This document shows positions 43,772 to 53,572 of a stretch of DNA of 64,000 nt, piece after piece. The notes under the pieces were generated by a model. It had not been told where the DNA came from. It made no database searches and saw nothing but the letters and a program-made list of their open reading frames with translations. This DNA comes from an uncultured Lacinutrix sp. (lineage in GTDB: Bacteria; Bacteroidota; Bacteroidia; Flavobacteriales; Flavobacteriaceae): positions 126,001-190,000 of the forward strand of contig NZ_CANMRQ010000001.1 of the NCBI RefSeq assembly GCF_947500325.1, written 5' to 3'. A program made the position numbers and the translations under genes. The first letter of the stretch is position 1. Every line of letters begins with the position of its first letter.

Positions 43772-45568
43772 ATGAAGCATATTAGAAATTTTTGCATTAT
43801 TGCACATATTGATCATGGTAAAAGCACATTAGCCGATCGTTTACTCGATTATACTGGAGCTGTAACAGAACGCGAACAACAAGCGCAACTTTTAGATAGT
43901 ATGGATTTAGAACGCGAACGTGGTATTACCATTAAGTCGCACGCCATACAAATGGAATACACCTACGAAGGTCAAGAATATATTTTAAACTTAATTGATA
44001 CGCCTGGTCACGTAGATTTCTCTTACGAAGTTTCAAGGTCTATTGCTGCCTGTGAAGGCGCTTTATTAATTGTAGATGCCGCTCAAAGTATTCAAGCACA
44101 AACTATTTCTAACTTATACTTAGCGTTAGAGAATGATTTAGAAATTATTCCTGTTTTAAATAAAGTAGATTTACCTAGTGCTAACCCTGAAGAAGTAACC
44201 GATGATATTGTTGATCTTTTAGGTTGTGATGCAGAAGAAGTTATTCATGCTAGTGGAAAAACAGGTTTTGGTGTTGATAATATATTAAAAGCTATTATAG
44301 AACGTATTCCTGCTCCAAAAGGAGATCCAGAAGCGCCTTTACAAGCCTTAATTTTCGATTCGGTTTACAATACTTTTAGAGGTATTGAAACCTATTTTAG
44401 AGTCTTTAACGGTGAAATTAAAAAAGGGCAAAAAATTAAATTTGTCGCTACAGATAAAGACTATTTTGCAGATGAAGTTGGCACTTTAAAACTAGAGCAA
44501 GTCGCAAAAAAAAGTGTAAAAACTGGTGATGTTGGTTACTTAATTACTGGTATTAAAACGGCTAAAGAGGTAAAAGTTGGAGATACTATTACTGATTTTG
44601 AAAACCCAACAACAAATATTGTTGAAGGTTTTGAAGATGTAAAACCTATGGTATTTGCTGGTATTTATCCAGTAGATACAGAAGATTACGAAGAACTTAG
44701 AAATTCTATGGAGAAGCTACAATTAAATGATGCTTCTTTAGTTTTTGCCCCAGAAAGTTCTGCTGCATTAGGTTTTGGTTTCCGTTGTGGTTTTCTTGGA
44801 ATGCTTCATATGGAAATTATACAAGAACGTTTAGAGCGAGAGTTTGATATGACTGTGATTACTACAGTACCTAACGTGTCTTACTTTGCTTATACAAATA
44901 AAGAGCCAGATACTCCTTTTGTGGTAAATAACCCAAGTGATTTACCAGAAACAACAACTGTTAATCGTGTTGAAGAACCGTTTATTAAAGCAACAATAAT
45001 TACTAAAGCCGATTTTGTTGGTAACGTAATGAGTTTGTGTATAGAAAAACGAGGGATGATTACTAATCAAACCTATTTAACACCTGAACGTGTTGAGTTA
45101 ACTTTTGATATGCCTTTAGCTGAAATTGTTTTCGATTTTTACGATAGATTAAAAACGGTTTCTAAAGGTTATGCTTCTTTCGATTATTCACCTATTGGTA
45201 TGCGCGTGTCTAAATTAGTTCGATTAGATGTTTTGTTAAATGCACAACCAGTAGATGCGCTTTCGGCATTAATTCATGCAGATAACGCACAGCATATTGG
45301 TAAAAAAATGTGTGAGAAATTAAAAGAGTTAATACCACGCCAACAGTTTGATATTCCTATTCAAGCTGCTATTGGTGCAAAAATTATTTCTCGTGAAACG
45401 GTGAAAGCATTACGTAAAGATGTTACGGCAAAATGTTACGGTGGAGATATTTCTCGTAAAAGAAAATTATTAGAAAAGCAGAAAAAAGGAAAAAAACGTA
45501 TGCGTCAAGTTGGTAATGTAGAAATACCTCAACAAGCATTTATGGCTGTATTGAAATTGAATGATTAA
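43772..45568 (+). CDS. lepA: elongation factor 4 (LepA GTPase)
   Basis: The 598-aa protein begins [26 protein letters not shown] with the G1 loop. It shows [24 protein letters not shown] (G3) and NKVDLPSA (G4), and the LepA-specific C-terminal domain including [21 protein letters not shown] and [13 protein letters not shown]. Length and motifs are standard. EF4 binds ribosomes and helps them under stress or in biogenesis. It is monocistronic, with its own promoter box and a bidirectional terminator downstream. Confidence 0.97.
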   Translation: MKHIRNFCIIAHIDHGKSTLADRLLDYTGAVTEREQQAQLLDSMDLERERGITIKSHAIQMEYTYEGQEYILNLIDTPGHVDFSYEVSRSIAACEGALLIVDAAQSIQAQTISNLYLALENDLEIIPVLNKVDLPSANPEEVTDDIVDLLGCDAEEVIHASGKTGFGVDNILKAIIERIPAPKGDPEAPLQALIFDSVYNTFRGIETYFRVFNGEIKKGQKIKFVATDKDYFADEVGTLKLEQVAKKSVKTGDVGYLITGIKTAKEVKVGDTITDFENPTTNIVEGFEDVKPMVFAGIYPVDTEDYEELRNSMEKLQLNDASLVFAPESSAALGFGFRCGFLGMLHMEIIQERLEREFDMTVITTVPNVSYFAYTNKEPDTPFVVNNPSDLPETTTVNRVEEPFIKATIITKADFVGNVMSLCIEKRGMITNQTYLTPERVELTFDMPLAEIVFDFYDRLKTVSKGYASFDYSPIGMRVSKLVRLDVLLNAQPVDALSALIHADNAQHIGKKMCEKLKELIPRQQFDIPIQAAIGAKIISRETVKALRKDVTAKCYGGDISRKRKLLEKQKKGKKRMRQVGNVEIPQQAFMAVLKLND

Positions 45569-45588
45569 TACACATATTTAATAATAAT

Positions 45589-45620
45589 AAAAAGGGCTTT
45601 ATATATAGAAGCCCTTTTTT
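45589..45620. terminator. bidirectional intrinsic terminator between lepA and the LytTR gene
   Basis: AAAAAGGGCTT and AAGCCCTTTTTT form a stem with a 9-base A/T loop, with T runs on both strands. It serves the convergent lepA and response regulator genes; the regulator stop lies inside it. Confidence 0.85.
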
Positions 45621-46398
45621 ATTGCTCCAACCACTTTCTAAACTCAGCAGTTGTTGATGAACTTGTCATAACTGTATCTTTTAAACCTTTCATTGTAATC
45701 AATAATCGGTTTTTAAAATGACTTTCTATATTTTCTATACAATCGATGTGTACGACTTCACTTCTATTTATTTTAAAATAACGTTTAGGGTTTAATTGAT
45801 TATATATAGAACTTATATTTTGAGAAATTGTATGCCTTTTGCCTTGGTTATCTGTTGCTATACAAAAATCACCAGAAGCTTCAACAACGCTAATATCTGA
45901 AGCATTTAATAATTGAATACCTTTTGATTTCTTTATAACAAAACGCTTTTTATAACTAGTATTCTCTTCTTTTAAAGCAGATTTTAAGGCATCTATTGTT
46001 GTATGGTTTAATGTATTATAGTCGCCCTGCTGAAACAAGGTTTGGTATTTTTCTATGGCTTTATTAAAATCGGTTTGCGTATACGGTTTTAATATATATG
46101 CAATACCATTTGTATTAAATGCTTGAAACAAATAATCATCATGTGCAGAGCAAAAAATAATAGGTGTATCTATAGAAACACTATTAAATAAATCGAAAGA
46201 AATACCATCTAATAGTTGAATGTCTGACAATATAAAACTATATGTTTTATCATTTAGCAACTGTCTCCCATCTACTATAGAACGTGCCCAATCATGCGTA
46301 ATTCCTTCTGCAAAAAACGCTTGTAAACAACCCATTAGTTTTTGATATGCTGGTATTTCGTCTTCTAAAATTAAAATTTTCACGGTATTAGTTTTCAT
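45619..46398 (-). CDS. LytTR-family response regulator
   Basis: The 259-aa protein has a receiver domain (VKILILEDEIPAYQKL acidic pair; phosphoacceptor Asp in FILSDIQLLDGISF; IIFCSAHDDY; YILKPYTQ with the conserved Lys). The C-terminal LytTR DNA-binding domain reads RFVIKKSKGIQLLNASDISVVEASGDFCIA...YFKINRSEVVHIDCIENIE. It overlaps the sensor kinase gene by 11 bp, so the pair is translationally coupled. It probably controls the outer membrane receptor gene at the head of the same operon. Confidence 0.92.
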   Translation of the reverse strand: MKTNTVKILILEDEIPAYQKLMGCLQAFFAEGITHDWARSIVDGRQLLNDKTYSFILSDIQLLDGISFDLFNSVSIDTPIIFCSAHDDYLFQAFNTNGIAYILKPYTQTDFNKAIEKYQTLFQQGDYNTLNHTTIDALKSALKEENTSYKKRFVIKKSKGIQLLNASDISVVEASGDFCIATDNQGKRHTISQNISSIYNQLNPKRYFKINRSEVVHIDCIENIESHFKNRLLITMKGLKDTVMTSSSTTAEFRKWLEQ

Positions 46399-47401
46399 TA
46401 CTCAATTTAATAATTGGGATTGATATTTTATACTCGGTATTAGTGTTTATAACTTGAACATTCTTATCTATTAGCAATTCATAGCGCGCTTTTAAGTTAT
46501 TTAATCCTGTTCCTAAAGATTCAGAATTAGTACCTAAGTTTGATTTAGAGTTTGTTACTGTTAACCAATCATCCTCAATTAAAATGGTTGTTTTTATTGT
46601 AGTATTATCTAACACTTTATTGTGCTTCACTACATTTTCAAGTAATGTTTGTAGTGCTCCAGTAGGTATAAACTTATCGCTAAGAGTATTATTAGTTATA
46701 ATATTAAAATTATAATCGTTTGTAAAACGTGTTTGTATTAAAAAGATGTAATTTTCTGCAAAATCAACTTCATAAGACAATTCCATTACCTCAGCATCTT
46801 TAGTTTTAATTAAATAACGATAGATTAAAGACAAGCGATTAATATATTCTTTAGCAGTACTAGGATTACTATCAATTAATGCGTCTAAAGTATTTAAGTT
46901 ATTAAACAAAAAATGCGGGTCTATTTGAGAACGCAATAGTTTGAGTTCGTTTTCTTTTTGTTGTTTTTCAATATTAGAATACTGTATTTGCCCTTCATAA
47001 TATTTTTTTGCTAATAATACTCCAAAAGGCAAACCAACAGATTCTGCCATCCTTGAAATATTCATTATAATTAAGTTTAACGTACTAGGGAATTTATGCC
47101 ATGGGTTACTTCCTGACCAAAACCCTAAAGTATAATTTATTCCTCCTAAAATAATCATTGATAAAAGGCTAAAAACAACAAAATGAATGTATTTTTTTTC
47201 TTTAACAATGTAACTAGGTATAAGCCAAAAAATAAATAAGAATATTTGTACTAGAGACACAATTAAATCAGATGGAATATCAACTAAAAACTCAATTAAA
47301 TCATTGTCATTTATAGCATAATCATAGATTTGCATAGCTACAGATATACTATAATAAATAGCTAGTACTATAAAATCTGATTTATTAATTTTTGTGTTCA
47401 T
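46388..47401 (-). CDS. LytS/YehU-type sensor histidine kinase
   Basis: The 337-aa protein has four membrane helices in the first 135 residues (FIVLAIYYSISVAMQI; LIVSLVQIFLFIFWLIPSYIV; FVVFSLLSMIILGGINYTLGF; a last one near residues 105-125). A short coiled coil follows (NIEKQQKENELKLLRSQ). The His_kinase box is SQIDPHFLFNNLNTLDALI, with the phosphorylated His, and the ATPase has TLLENVVKHN and TGLNNLKARYELL. There is no recognisable external sensor domain, so the signal is probably sensed in the membrane. It is co-transcribed with the receptor (20 bp upstream) and the LytTR regulator. Confidence 0.92.
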   Translation of the reverse strand: MNTKINKSDFIVLAIYYSISVAMQIYDYAINDNDLIEFLVDIPSDLIVSLVQIFLFIFWLIPSYIVKEKKYIHFVVFSLLSMIILGGINYTLGFWSGSNPWHKFPSTLNLIIMNISRMAESVGLPFGVLLAKKYYEGQIQYSNIEKQQKENELKLLRSQIDPHFLFNNLNTLDALIDSNPSTAKEYINRLSLIYRYLIKTKDAEVMELSYEVDFAENYIFLIQTRFTNDYNFNIITNNTLSDKFIPTGALQTLLENVVKHNKVLDNTTIKTTILIEDDWLTVTNSKSNLGTNSESLGTGLNNLKARYELLIDKNVQVINTNTEYKISIPIIKLSNEN

Positions 47402-47421
47402 AATTTTATATCACTAATGTA

Positions 47422-49785
47422 TTAATTATTATCATCTATTCTATTCTCTTCTTCTCGAGAAGCATTACTTCTCCCTTTCTTTTTACTAAACTTAGAGCCA
47501 AAACTATAGGTTAAGCGCAGTTGAATATTCTGTCTTGATTGATTACTTTCAATATCTGCAACAATATTATCATAGTTTACAGTTCCAACAAAACCTCTAT
47601 TTAGCATCTTATTAAAACCTAAGTTTACTTTTAATTTTTCGTCAAAGAATTTTTTTCCAAACGAGAAATCTAATCCAGCTAACCAACCAACATCTATTTG
47701 CCCTTCTAATGCTCCTGTTCCATAATGCCCATTAAGTTCTGCATTTATTCCAAACGGTAATTTATAGCTTGCTTGAGTAAACCAAAATAAGCTCCATTTA
47801 TTTAGGTCTAACTCTGGTGTTAATCCTTTAGATTGGAATTGATTATAATTCACTATAAACCCTGTATAACCTTCCACTCCTTTTATAAAACTTAATGGTC
47901 CAAATAATCTAAAGTTCCAATTTTGACGTTCATTTAAATTAATAACAGATCGCTGTATTTGAGCCGTTGTATCATCTTGAGTTATTAACTCAAATAAATC
48001 ATCTTTAGTTTGACTATAACCTACAGTAAAAAAAGGCTGACCGTCGTATGTTAGATTAAATTGATAATTGTTTGTAAATGAAGGCCTCAAATTAGGATTT
48101 CCTTGCTCTGAAGAAAACGGATCATAAAATGTTACAAATGAATTTAATGAATTGTAATTAGGGCGACGAATGCGGTAACTATATGATACACTCGCTCCTA
48201 AGTTATCATTAATTTTTCGGCTTATAGATACACTAGGGAACACCTTAGATATATTACGTTCTCTAGTTTCATTAGTACTTGTAGATGTTCCTTTAGTATC
48301 ACTATTTTCATAACGTAATCCGCCAGAAAAAGACCAATTAGCTTTAGTGTAATTTAATTTAGAATAGACAGCAAAAATATTTTCATCGACTAAAAAACGA
48401 TTACTTTGATTATCTATAAAATCAAAACCTCCTAAAATACTTTGTTCAAAAGTTTGTAAATCGCTATCTGTTTCTACCATTGAATACTTACTCCCAACAC
48501 TAAGCTTAACATCTTCAGAAAAGAATCTAGAATAATCTGCTTTATATGTTTTTATTTCATATTTACCATCTTGAATGTAGCGTTGACTGGTAAAGGGAAT
48601 TGTACCTCCTGGTAGCTCAGAAAGGGTATTAAAATTATCGTTAGTATAATCTACATAATTAAAATCTGCCACAAACTTATGAGCGTCGTTTTTAAATTCG
48701 TAATATGGATTTATATTAAAAACGTTTTGATCTCTATCAAAACTGTTTTGAGATAACAACGTATTAGTTCCTGTATTATCTGAAATATTAGTAGAACTTC
48801 TAGAAACCCTATCTGAGCTAGTGATGTTTCTTCGAACTCCAATACCTATAGAGTGTTCATTTGTTATATAATAATCGACACTTCCACTTAAGTTAATTCG
48901 CTTAGGGTTATATGGAGAAATAGTAGCTTGATTATACGTTTCATTACCAACTGTTCTATTAATAAATAAATCTTCTCTCCATGTAGGACTAGAATAACCA
49001 GCACTTGCTTGCCAATTTAATTTGTTTTTATAACTCGCAATTGAGGCACTTGTACCATATTCAAAACCTTCGTCTTCACCTACCCAACCAACTATATTTC
49101 CATGTGTTCCTAATTGCACATTCTTTTTTAGAATAATATCAATTATTGGCCCTGAACCTTCAGCATCATACTCAGCTCCTGGTTGTTCTACTAATTCCAC
49201 TCTAGCAATATTATCTGCAGGCATATCTCTAAGTAGAGTATCCATGTCCATATAGTCTGTTGTTTTTCCATTAATTAGAATTCTAACATTATTTTGCCCA
49301 GCATAACTAATACCATTATTAGTTACAATAATGCCAGGAACACGTTTCATGACATCTTGTAAATTGGTATTAATCATTTCAGATTTCTCTAGATCTACTA
49401 TTAGTTTTTCTGCAGTTTGCCTTATTACTGGACGTTTACTTTTAATCACTACTTCTCCTAATGATTGAGCTTCTTCCTTTAAAGTGAAATTAAATGTTTT
49501 TGTTTCTTCTTTTAGCTCAAAAATGGCTGTTTTTTCTGTTTTAAAACCCAGTAAAGAGGCTTCTACAATATATTTGCCTTGCTCTAAGTCTTTAAACTCA
49601 TAATTACCACTATCATTACTTATAGTTCCAGTTAAAGGGTTACTATCTCCTTCTTGATAGAGGATAATGTTCGCAAACGGTTGTGGTAGATTATCTTCAT
49701 CTATAATGGTTCCTTTTACATTTTGAGCTAAACTAGATGTTATCACAAAAAAGAAACATAACAGATTAAGTAAATTTGATTTCAT
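47422..49785 (-). CDS. outer membrane beta-barrel receptor, paralogue of the one at 41212-43629
   Basis: The 787-aa protein has a signal peptide (LLNLLCFFFVITSSLAQ) and a CarboxypepD_reg domain (VKGTIIDEDNLPQPFANIIL...YIVEASLLGFKTEK). The plug reads MKRVPGIIVTNNGISYAGQNNVRILINGKTT...VELVEQPGAEYDAEGSGPIIDIILKK, and a barrel follows to the C-terminus (LRLTYSFGSKFSKKKGR). It is first in an operon with a LytS kinase and LytTR regulator, so its expression or activity is probably tied to that pair. The ligand is unknown. Confidence 0.85.
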   Translation of the reverse strand: MKSNLLNLLCFFFVITSSLAQNVKGTIIDEDNLPQPFANIILYQEGDSNPLTGTISNDSGNYEFKDLEQGKYIVEASLLGFKTEKTAIFELKEETKTFNFTLKEEAQSLGEVVIKSKRPVIRQTAEKLIVDLEKSEMINTNLQDVMKRVPGIIVTNNGISYAGQNNVRILINGKTTDYMDMDTLLRDMPADNIARVELVEQPGAEYDAEGSGPIIDIILKKNVQLGTHGNIVGWVGEDEGFEYGTSASIASYKNKLNWQASAGYSSPTWREDLFINRTVGNETYNQATISPYNPKRINLSGSVDYYITNEHSIGIGVRRNITSSDRVSRSSTNISDNTGTNTLLSQNSFDRDQNVFNINPYYEFKNDAHKFVADFNYVDYTNDNFNTLSELPGGTIPFTSQRYIQDGKYEIKTYKADYSRFFSEDVKLSVGSKYSMVETDSDLQTFEQSILGGFDFIDNQSNRFLVDENIFAVYSKLNYTKANWSFSGGLRYENSDTKGTSTSTNETRERNISKVFPSVSISRKINDNLGASVSYSYRIRRPNYNSLNSFVTFYDPFSSEQGNPNLRPSFTNNYQFNLTYDGQPFFTVGYSQTKDDLFELITQDDTTAQIQRSVINLNERQNWNFRLFGPLSFIKGVEGYTGFIVNYNQFQSKGLTPELDLNKWSLFWFTQASYKLPFGINAELNGHYGTGALEGQIDVGWLAGLDFSFGKKFFDEKLKVNLGFNKMLNRGFVGTVNYDNIVADIESNQSRQNIQLRLTYSFGSKFSKKKGRSNASREEENRIDDNN

Positions 49786-49928
49786 AATTGATTCGTTTAA
49801 GATTGATGATATAAATGTATAATCACAATCCTTTTAACAGAAACAGAATCTGACGAATCGGGTTAAAAAAAGGTCGAAATGGTTGTTTTAGTTTTTAAGT
49901 ATTTAGACTAAAAAAGAGAGATGAATAA

Positions 49929-51773
49929 TTAGACTTTTTCTATTAAACTAGTTTTAAAAGGTTTACCAAGGTATACTAAACTCCATTTTTCTTCTACAGT
50001 TTCTATATCTTTATTATGGGAAGAAATTATAGTAATTTCATTTTCAGTATCTTTTAAAAACAAAGGAATAATGTCTACATCATTATTAAAAATTTCAATT
50101 AAGCTTTCGTAATGTGTCTTGTCCTTTAGCTCTATTTCATGAATAGTAGGGAATTTTTCAGTCACTCTTGCTAAGGTATTAAAATCATCTGTATGAGAAA
50201 ACAAGCCTTCTTTAGGGTTATTATTTTCATCTTTCATTTCGTCAATAGAAACCAATCTAAAAGAACCATTTTCTCCAAATTGTTTACTAAATTTATTAAT
50301 AGCGTACTTATTAATATCATTATTACCTGTTAATGCCATTAAATAGCCAACATCGTTTAATTCTATATTGTCTAGTAAAGTGTCTGAATATATATTGGTG
50401 TTAATCGCCTCTAAGCCAATTTCTTCTGCCTTATTAATATTTGTTTGATTACTATCTATTAAAACAACATGCCTTCCGTTAGACTCTAAATAATGCCCAA
50501 TTAATCTTGATACTTTTGAAGCGCCGATAATTAAAATACCATCTGATTTTGTTAAAAACACACCTACCAACTTTGCAAAAAACCTAGCCGTAGTTGCATT
50601 AAGCAATACTGTTCCTAATACAATCATAAAGACTAAAGGTGTAATATATTCTGCGCCAACAACTCCAATTTTAGAGAGCTTTAAACCAAATAAAGAAGCT
50701 ATACCAGCAGCTACTATACCTCGTGGACCAACCCAGCTAATAAATAGTTTTTCTTTTAGTTTTAATGTAGAACCATTTGTACTTAAAAAAACACCTAAGG
50801 GTCTTATTATAAATATAACAGCAGCAAATAGAGCGGCTGTTTTCCATGTGTAAATAAGATATAAATCTGCCATATTTATGTTAGCTGCTAATAAAATAAA
50901 GAGTATAGAAATAAGCAATACACTTAAAGATTCTTTAAAATAAAGTAATTCTTTTAAGTAAGGTGAATTCGTATTTCCTAAAACCATGCCCATAACTACT
51001 ACAGCTAAAAGACCTGATTCGTGAGCAAAACTGTCTGATAAAATAAAAACGCCTAGTACTGCTGCTAAAGCAAAAACATTTAATAAATAATGAGGTACCC
51101 ATTTTTTATTAATAATTAAATTTAATGCATGTGCAAAAGTAAACCCAAAGGTAGAACCAAATAATACAATTTTTCCAAACTCAATAAGCGCCGTTTTTGT
51201 AAATGCTCCACCACCACCAACACTAATAAACTCAAAAACTAATACAGCAACTAATGCTCCTATAGGATCTATTAAAATACCTTCCCACTTTAGTACTGCT
51301 GATATATCTTTTTTTAATGGAATATTTCTTAAAATTGGAGTAATAACAGTTGGTCCTGTAACAATTATTAGCCCTGAAAACAAAAAGGAAATCTCCCAAC
51401 TTAAGTTAAAAATATAATAGGCTGCAACTGCAGCTCCAAAAAAAGTAACTAAAGAACCTAACGAGATAAGTTTTGTTATTACTGGTCCTACATTTTTTAT
51501 CTCACTCATTTTTAATGTTAATCCGCCTTCAAATAAAATAATACTAATGGCTAAAGACACAAAATAGAATAGGCTTTCTCCAGGAAACAATCCTTCTTTT
51601 CCATTCCAAATAGGCTCTATCCATTTAGTACCATCTTCACTCAAAAATTCTGCAGCAATTGGACCTACAAGTAATCCTATTAAAATTAATGGCAAAATAG
51701 CTGGAATTTTAAATTTCCATGCCACCCATTGGGCTAAAATGCCTAAAATAATAATACCTCCTAATGCTAACAT
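49929..51773 (-). CDS. CPA-type cation:proton antiporter with RCK (TrkA-N-like) domain
   Basis: The 614-aa protein has about 12 membrane helices in the first 400 residues. Antiporter signatures are IILFEGGLTL, VTGPTVITPILRNIPLK, LKWEGILIDPIGALVAVLVFEF and SWVGPRGIVAAGIASLFGL. The ion-binding Asp is expected in the ...LIDPIGA segment. The C-terminal part is a regulatory RCK domain (DGILIIGASKVSRLIGHYLESNGRHVVLIDSN...AINTNIYSDTLLDNI). It exports Na+ or K+ in exchange for protons and adjusts to ligand binding. The ion cannot be fixed from sequence. The TrkA-C part is not obvious. Confidence 0.88.
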   Translation of the reverse strand: MLALGGIIILGILAQWVAWKFKIPAILPLILIGLLVGPIAAEFLSEDGTKWIEPIWNGKEGLFPGESLFYFVSLAISIILFEGGLTLKMSEIKNVGPVITKLISLGSLVTFFGAAVAAYYIFNLSWEISFLFSGLIIVTGPTVITPILRNIPLKKDISAVLKWEGILIDPIGALVAVLVFEFISVGGGGAFTKTALIEFGKIVLFGSTFGFTFAHALNLIINKKWVPHYLLNVFALAAVLGVFILSDSFAHESGLLAVVVMGMVLGNTNSPYLKELLYFKESLSVLLISILFILLAANINMADLYLIYTWKTAALFAAVIFIIRPLGVFLSTNGSTLKLKEKLFISWVGPRGIVAAGIASLFGLKLSKIGVVGAEYITPLVFMIVLGTVLLNATTARFFAKLVGVFLTKSDGILIIGASKVSRLIGHYLESNGRHVVLIDSNQTNINKAEEIGLEAINTNIYSDTLLDNIELNDVGYLMALTGNNDINKYAINKFSKQFGENGSFRLVSIDEMKDENNNPKEGLFSHTDDFNTLARVTEKFPTIHEIELKDKTHYESLIEIFNNDVDIIPLFLKDTENEITIISSHNKDIETVEEKWSLVYLGKPFKTSLIEKV

Positions 51774-51863
51774 ATCTATTACTTACTTTGAAAAATTGAG
51801 CCAAAGATAATAAACCTTAATCTCTTCTTCATTAACATTAGAACAACACTTCGATTATTATTT

Positions 51864-52079
51864 TTAAAAATATTGCTTCTTAAAATAAGCTTTACGGTCT
51901 TTTTTATATAATAAAAATTCTACTAGAGTTACTATTATGACACTTATTCCAAACATTGGAAATACAATCCCTAGAATGATTATAATTATTACAATACCAT
52001 AGCCAACTTTAAAAGACGCAGGTACTTTTGGCGTTCCCCAATTTCCTTTTCGTTTACGTTTACGTTTTAAATAAGACAC
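51864..52079 (-). CDS. small basic membrane protein
   Basis: The 71-aa product has a basic N-terminus (MSYLKRKRKRKGNWGTPKVPASFKVGYG), two closely spaced membrane helices (IVIIIIILGIVFPMFG and ISVIIVTLVEFLLY) and a basic tail (KKDRKAYFKKQYF). The charge pattern indicates both ends in the cytoplasm. No family or function is recognised. It is co-oriented with the antiporter gene and separated from it by 90 bp. Confidence 0.5.
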   Translation of the reverse strand: MSYLKRKRKRKGNWGTPKVPASFKVGYGIVIIIIILGIVFPMFGISVIIVTLVEFLLYKKDRKAYFKKQYF

Positions 52080-52203
52080 TAATCCCGCTATACAACAAAT
52101 AATATATAGAGCATGGTAATATACACGAATCGTTTTCCTAATAAATAATTAAAAGAAAAGCATCGCTTAGTATAATGATTTTAAATAATGAACAGTATAA
52201 AAA

Positions 52204-52566
52204 CTAAACTTGTGGTGGTGGATCTAAACACTCTATATAAAGAGATGTATATTGAGAAGAATAAAACCAACTGTTTTTAATTATAACAGTCGAATGGTTT
52301 AATTTATAATCTTTAAAGTAAACAGGAAAAAAAGCTTCAAAAAAAGAAGCTAAATATGATGGTGTTTCATCTTCAGTATTATCTAAAGACAATTGGCTTG
52401 CTAAATGACATTTACCATTACATTTAAGTTCTGGTTTTTCTTTATTCACACAATATGTTTCAATAATATAGTCGATATTAAGCTCAAAATAGGCTACATA
52501 TCCTATATTATAAACAGGTCTAAGAGCAAAACTTAAAAAGAGTATATATGCAAAATACGTTTTCAG
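52204..52566 (-). CDS. small membrane protein with Cys motif; start codon uncertain
   Basis: The GTG at 52449 (MNKEKPELKCNGKCHLASQL) gives a protein lacking the expected N-terminus. In the same frame the reading continues upstream without a stop to about 52602 and encodes LKTYFAYILFLSFALRPVYNIGYVAYFELNIDYIIETYC. This is the membrane segment and Tyr-rich loop expected before VNKEKPELKCNGKCHL in the flavobacterial family I recall. There is no ATG, GTG or TTG at a good position; CTG at 52564-52566 or an ATT a little upstream is the likeliest start. The coordinate given assumes CTG. The Cys pair in CNGKC and an ending PPPQV are visible. Function is unknown. Confidence 0.5.
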   Translation of the reverse strand: MKTYFAYILFLSFALRPVYNIGYVAYFELNIDYIIETYCVNKEKPELKCNGKCHLASQLSLDNTEDETPSYLASFFEAFFPVYFKDYKLNHSTVIIKNSWFYSSQYTSLYIECLDPPPQV

Positions 52567-52690
52567 TACAATTGATACTTTTATAATTTTTGCAATAATA
52601 GGCTATTTCAATAATAGAAAAAGGGTTTTCAATCATAATATATTCATAACACTAATTACTTATTTAAACGATTTTCATATTTTGCAACAT

Positions 52691-53554
52691 ATGAATTTAT
52701 ATCCTATAAACGCTGGTAATTTTAAACTCGATGGAGGCGCCATGTTTGGCGTAGTTCCTAAATCTCTTTGGACAAGAACAAACCCTGCAGATAATAACAA
52801 TATGATTGATATTGCTGCGCGCTGTTTATTAATTGAAGATGGAAATCGCCTTATTTTAATAGATACGGGAATGGGAAATAAACAAAGTGATAAGTTTTAT
52901 GGATACTATCATCTTTGGGGAGATGATACTATTGATAAATCGTTAGCTAAATATGGTTTTCATAGAGACGATATTACAGATGTTTTTATGACCCATTTAC
53001 ATTTTGATCACTGCGGAGGAAGCATACAATACAATAAAGACAAAACGCTTTTAGAACCTGCCTTTAAAAATGCACATTTTTGGAGTAACAAAAAACATTG
53101 GCAATGGGCTACAGAACCTAATCGCCGAGAGGTTGCATCCTTTTTAAAAGAGAACATTCTTCCAATGGAAGATAGTGGTCATTTAAAATTTACTAAACTG
53201 CCTCAAAATGATATTTTAAAAAACGCTGCTCTAGGCTTTGATATTTTTTTTGCAAATGGTCATACAGAGAAACAAATGATACCTATGATAAATTATAAAG
53301 GAAAAACCATTTGTTTTATGGCAGATTTATTGCCTACTGCTGGTCATTTACCAATTCCATTTGTTATGGGTTATGATACTAGGCCATTACTGACTTTAGA
53401 TGAAAAAGAAAAATTCTTGAATTTAGCAGCAGATAATAATTATTACTTATTTTTGGAACATGATGCACATAACGAGCTTATTACTGTGCAACATACCGAA
53501 AAAGGTGTACGTTTAAAAGAAACCTATACCTGTAAAGACATATTTAATTTATAA
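52691..53554 (+). CDS. metallo-beta-lactamase fold hydrolase
   Basis: I prefer ATG 52691 over the TTG at 52682. The product of about 287 residues shows the zinc motif THLHFDHCGG (HxHxDH), LILIDTGMGN, FFANGHTEKQMIP (third-motif His) and LFLEHDAHN. The domain layout resembles quorum-quenching lactonases and related arylesterases of the MBL family. A lactonase role is possible but not proven. The S8 peptidase gene starts 18 bp downstream on the same strand. Confidence 0.85.
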   Translation: MNLYPINAGNFKLDGGAMFGVVPKSLWTRTNPADNNNMIDIAARCLLIEDGNRLILIDTGMGNKQSDKFYGYYHLWGDDTIDKSLAKYGFHRDDITDVFMTHLHFDHCGGSIQYNKDKTLLEPAFKNAHFWSNKKHWQWATEPNRREVASFLKENILPMEDSGHLKFTKLPQNDILKNAALGFDIFFANGHTEKQMIPMINYKGKTICFMADLLPTAGHLPIPFVMGYDTRPLLTLDEKEKFLNLAADNNYYLFLEHDAHNELITVQHTEKGVRLKETYTCKDIFNL

Positions 53555-53572
53555 TAACTAAACATTTACACA

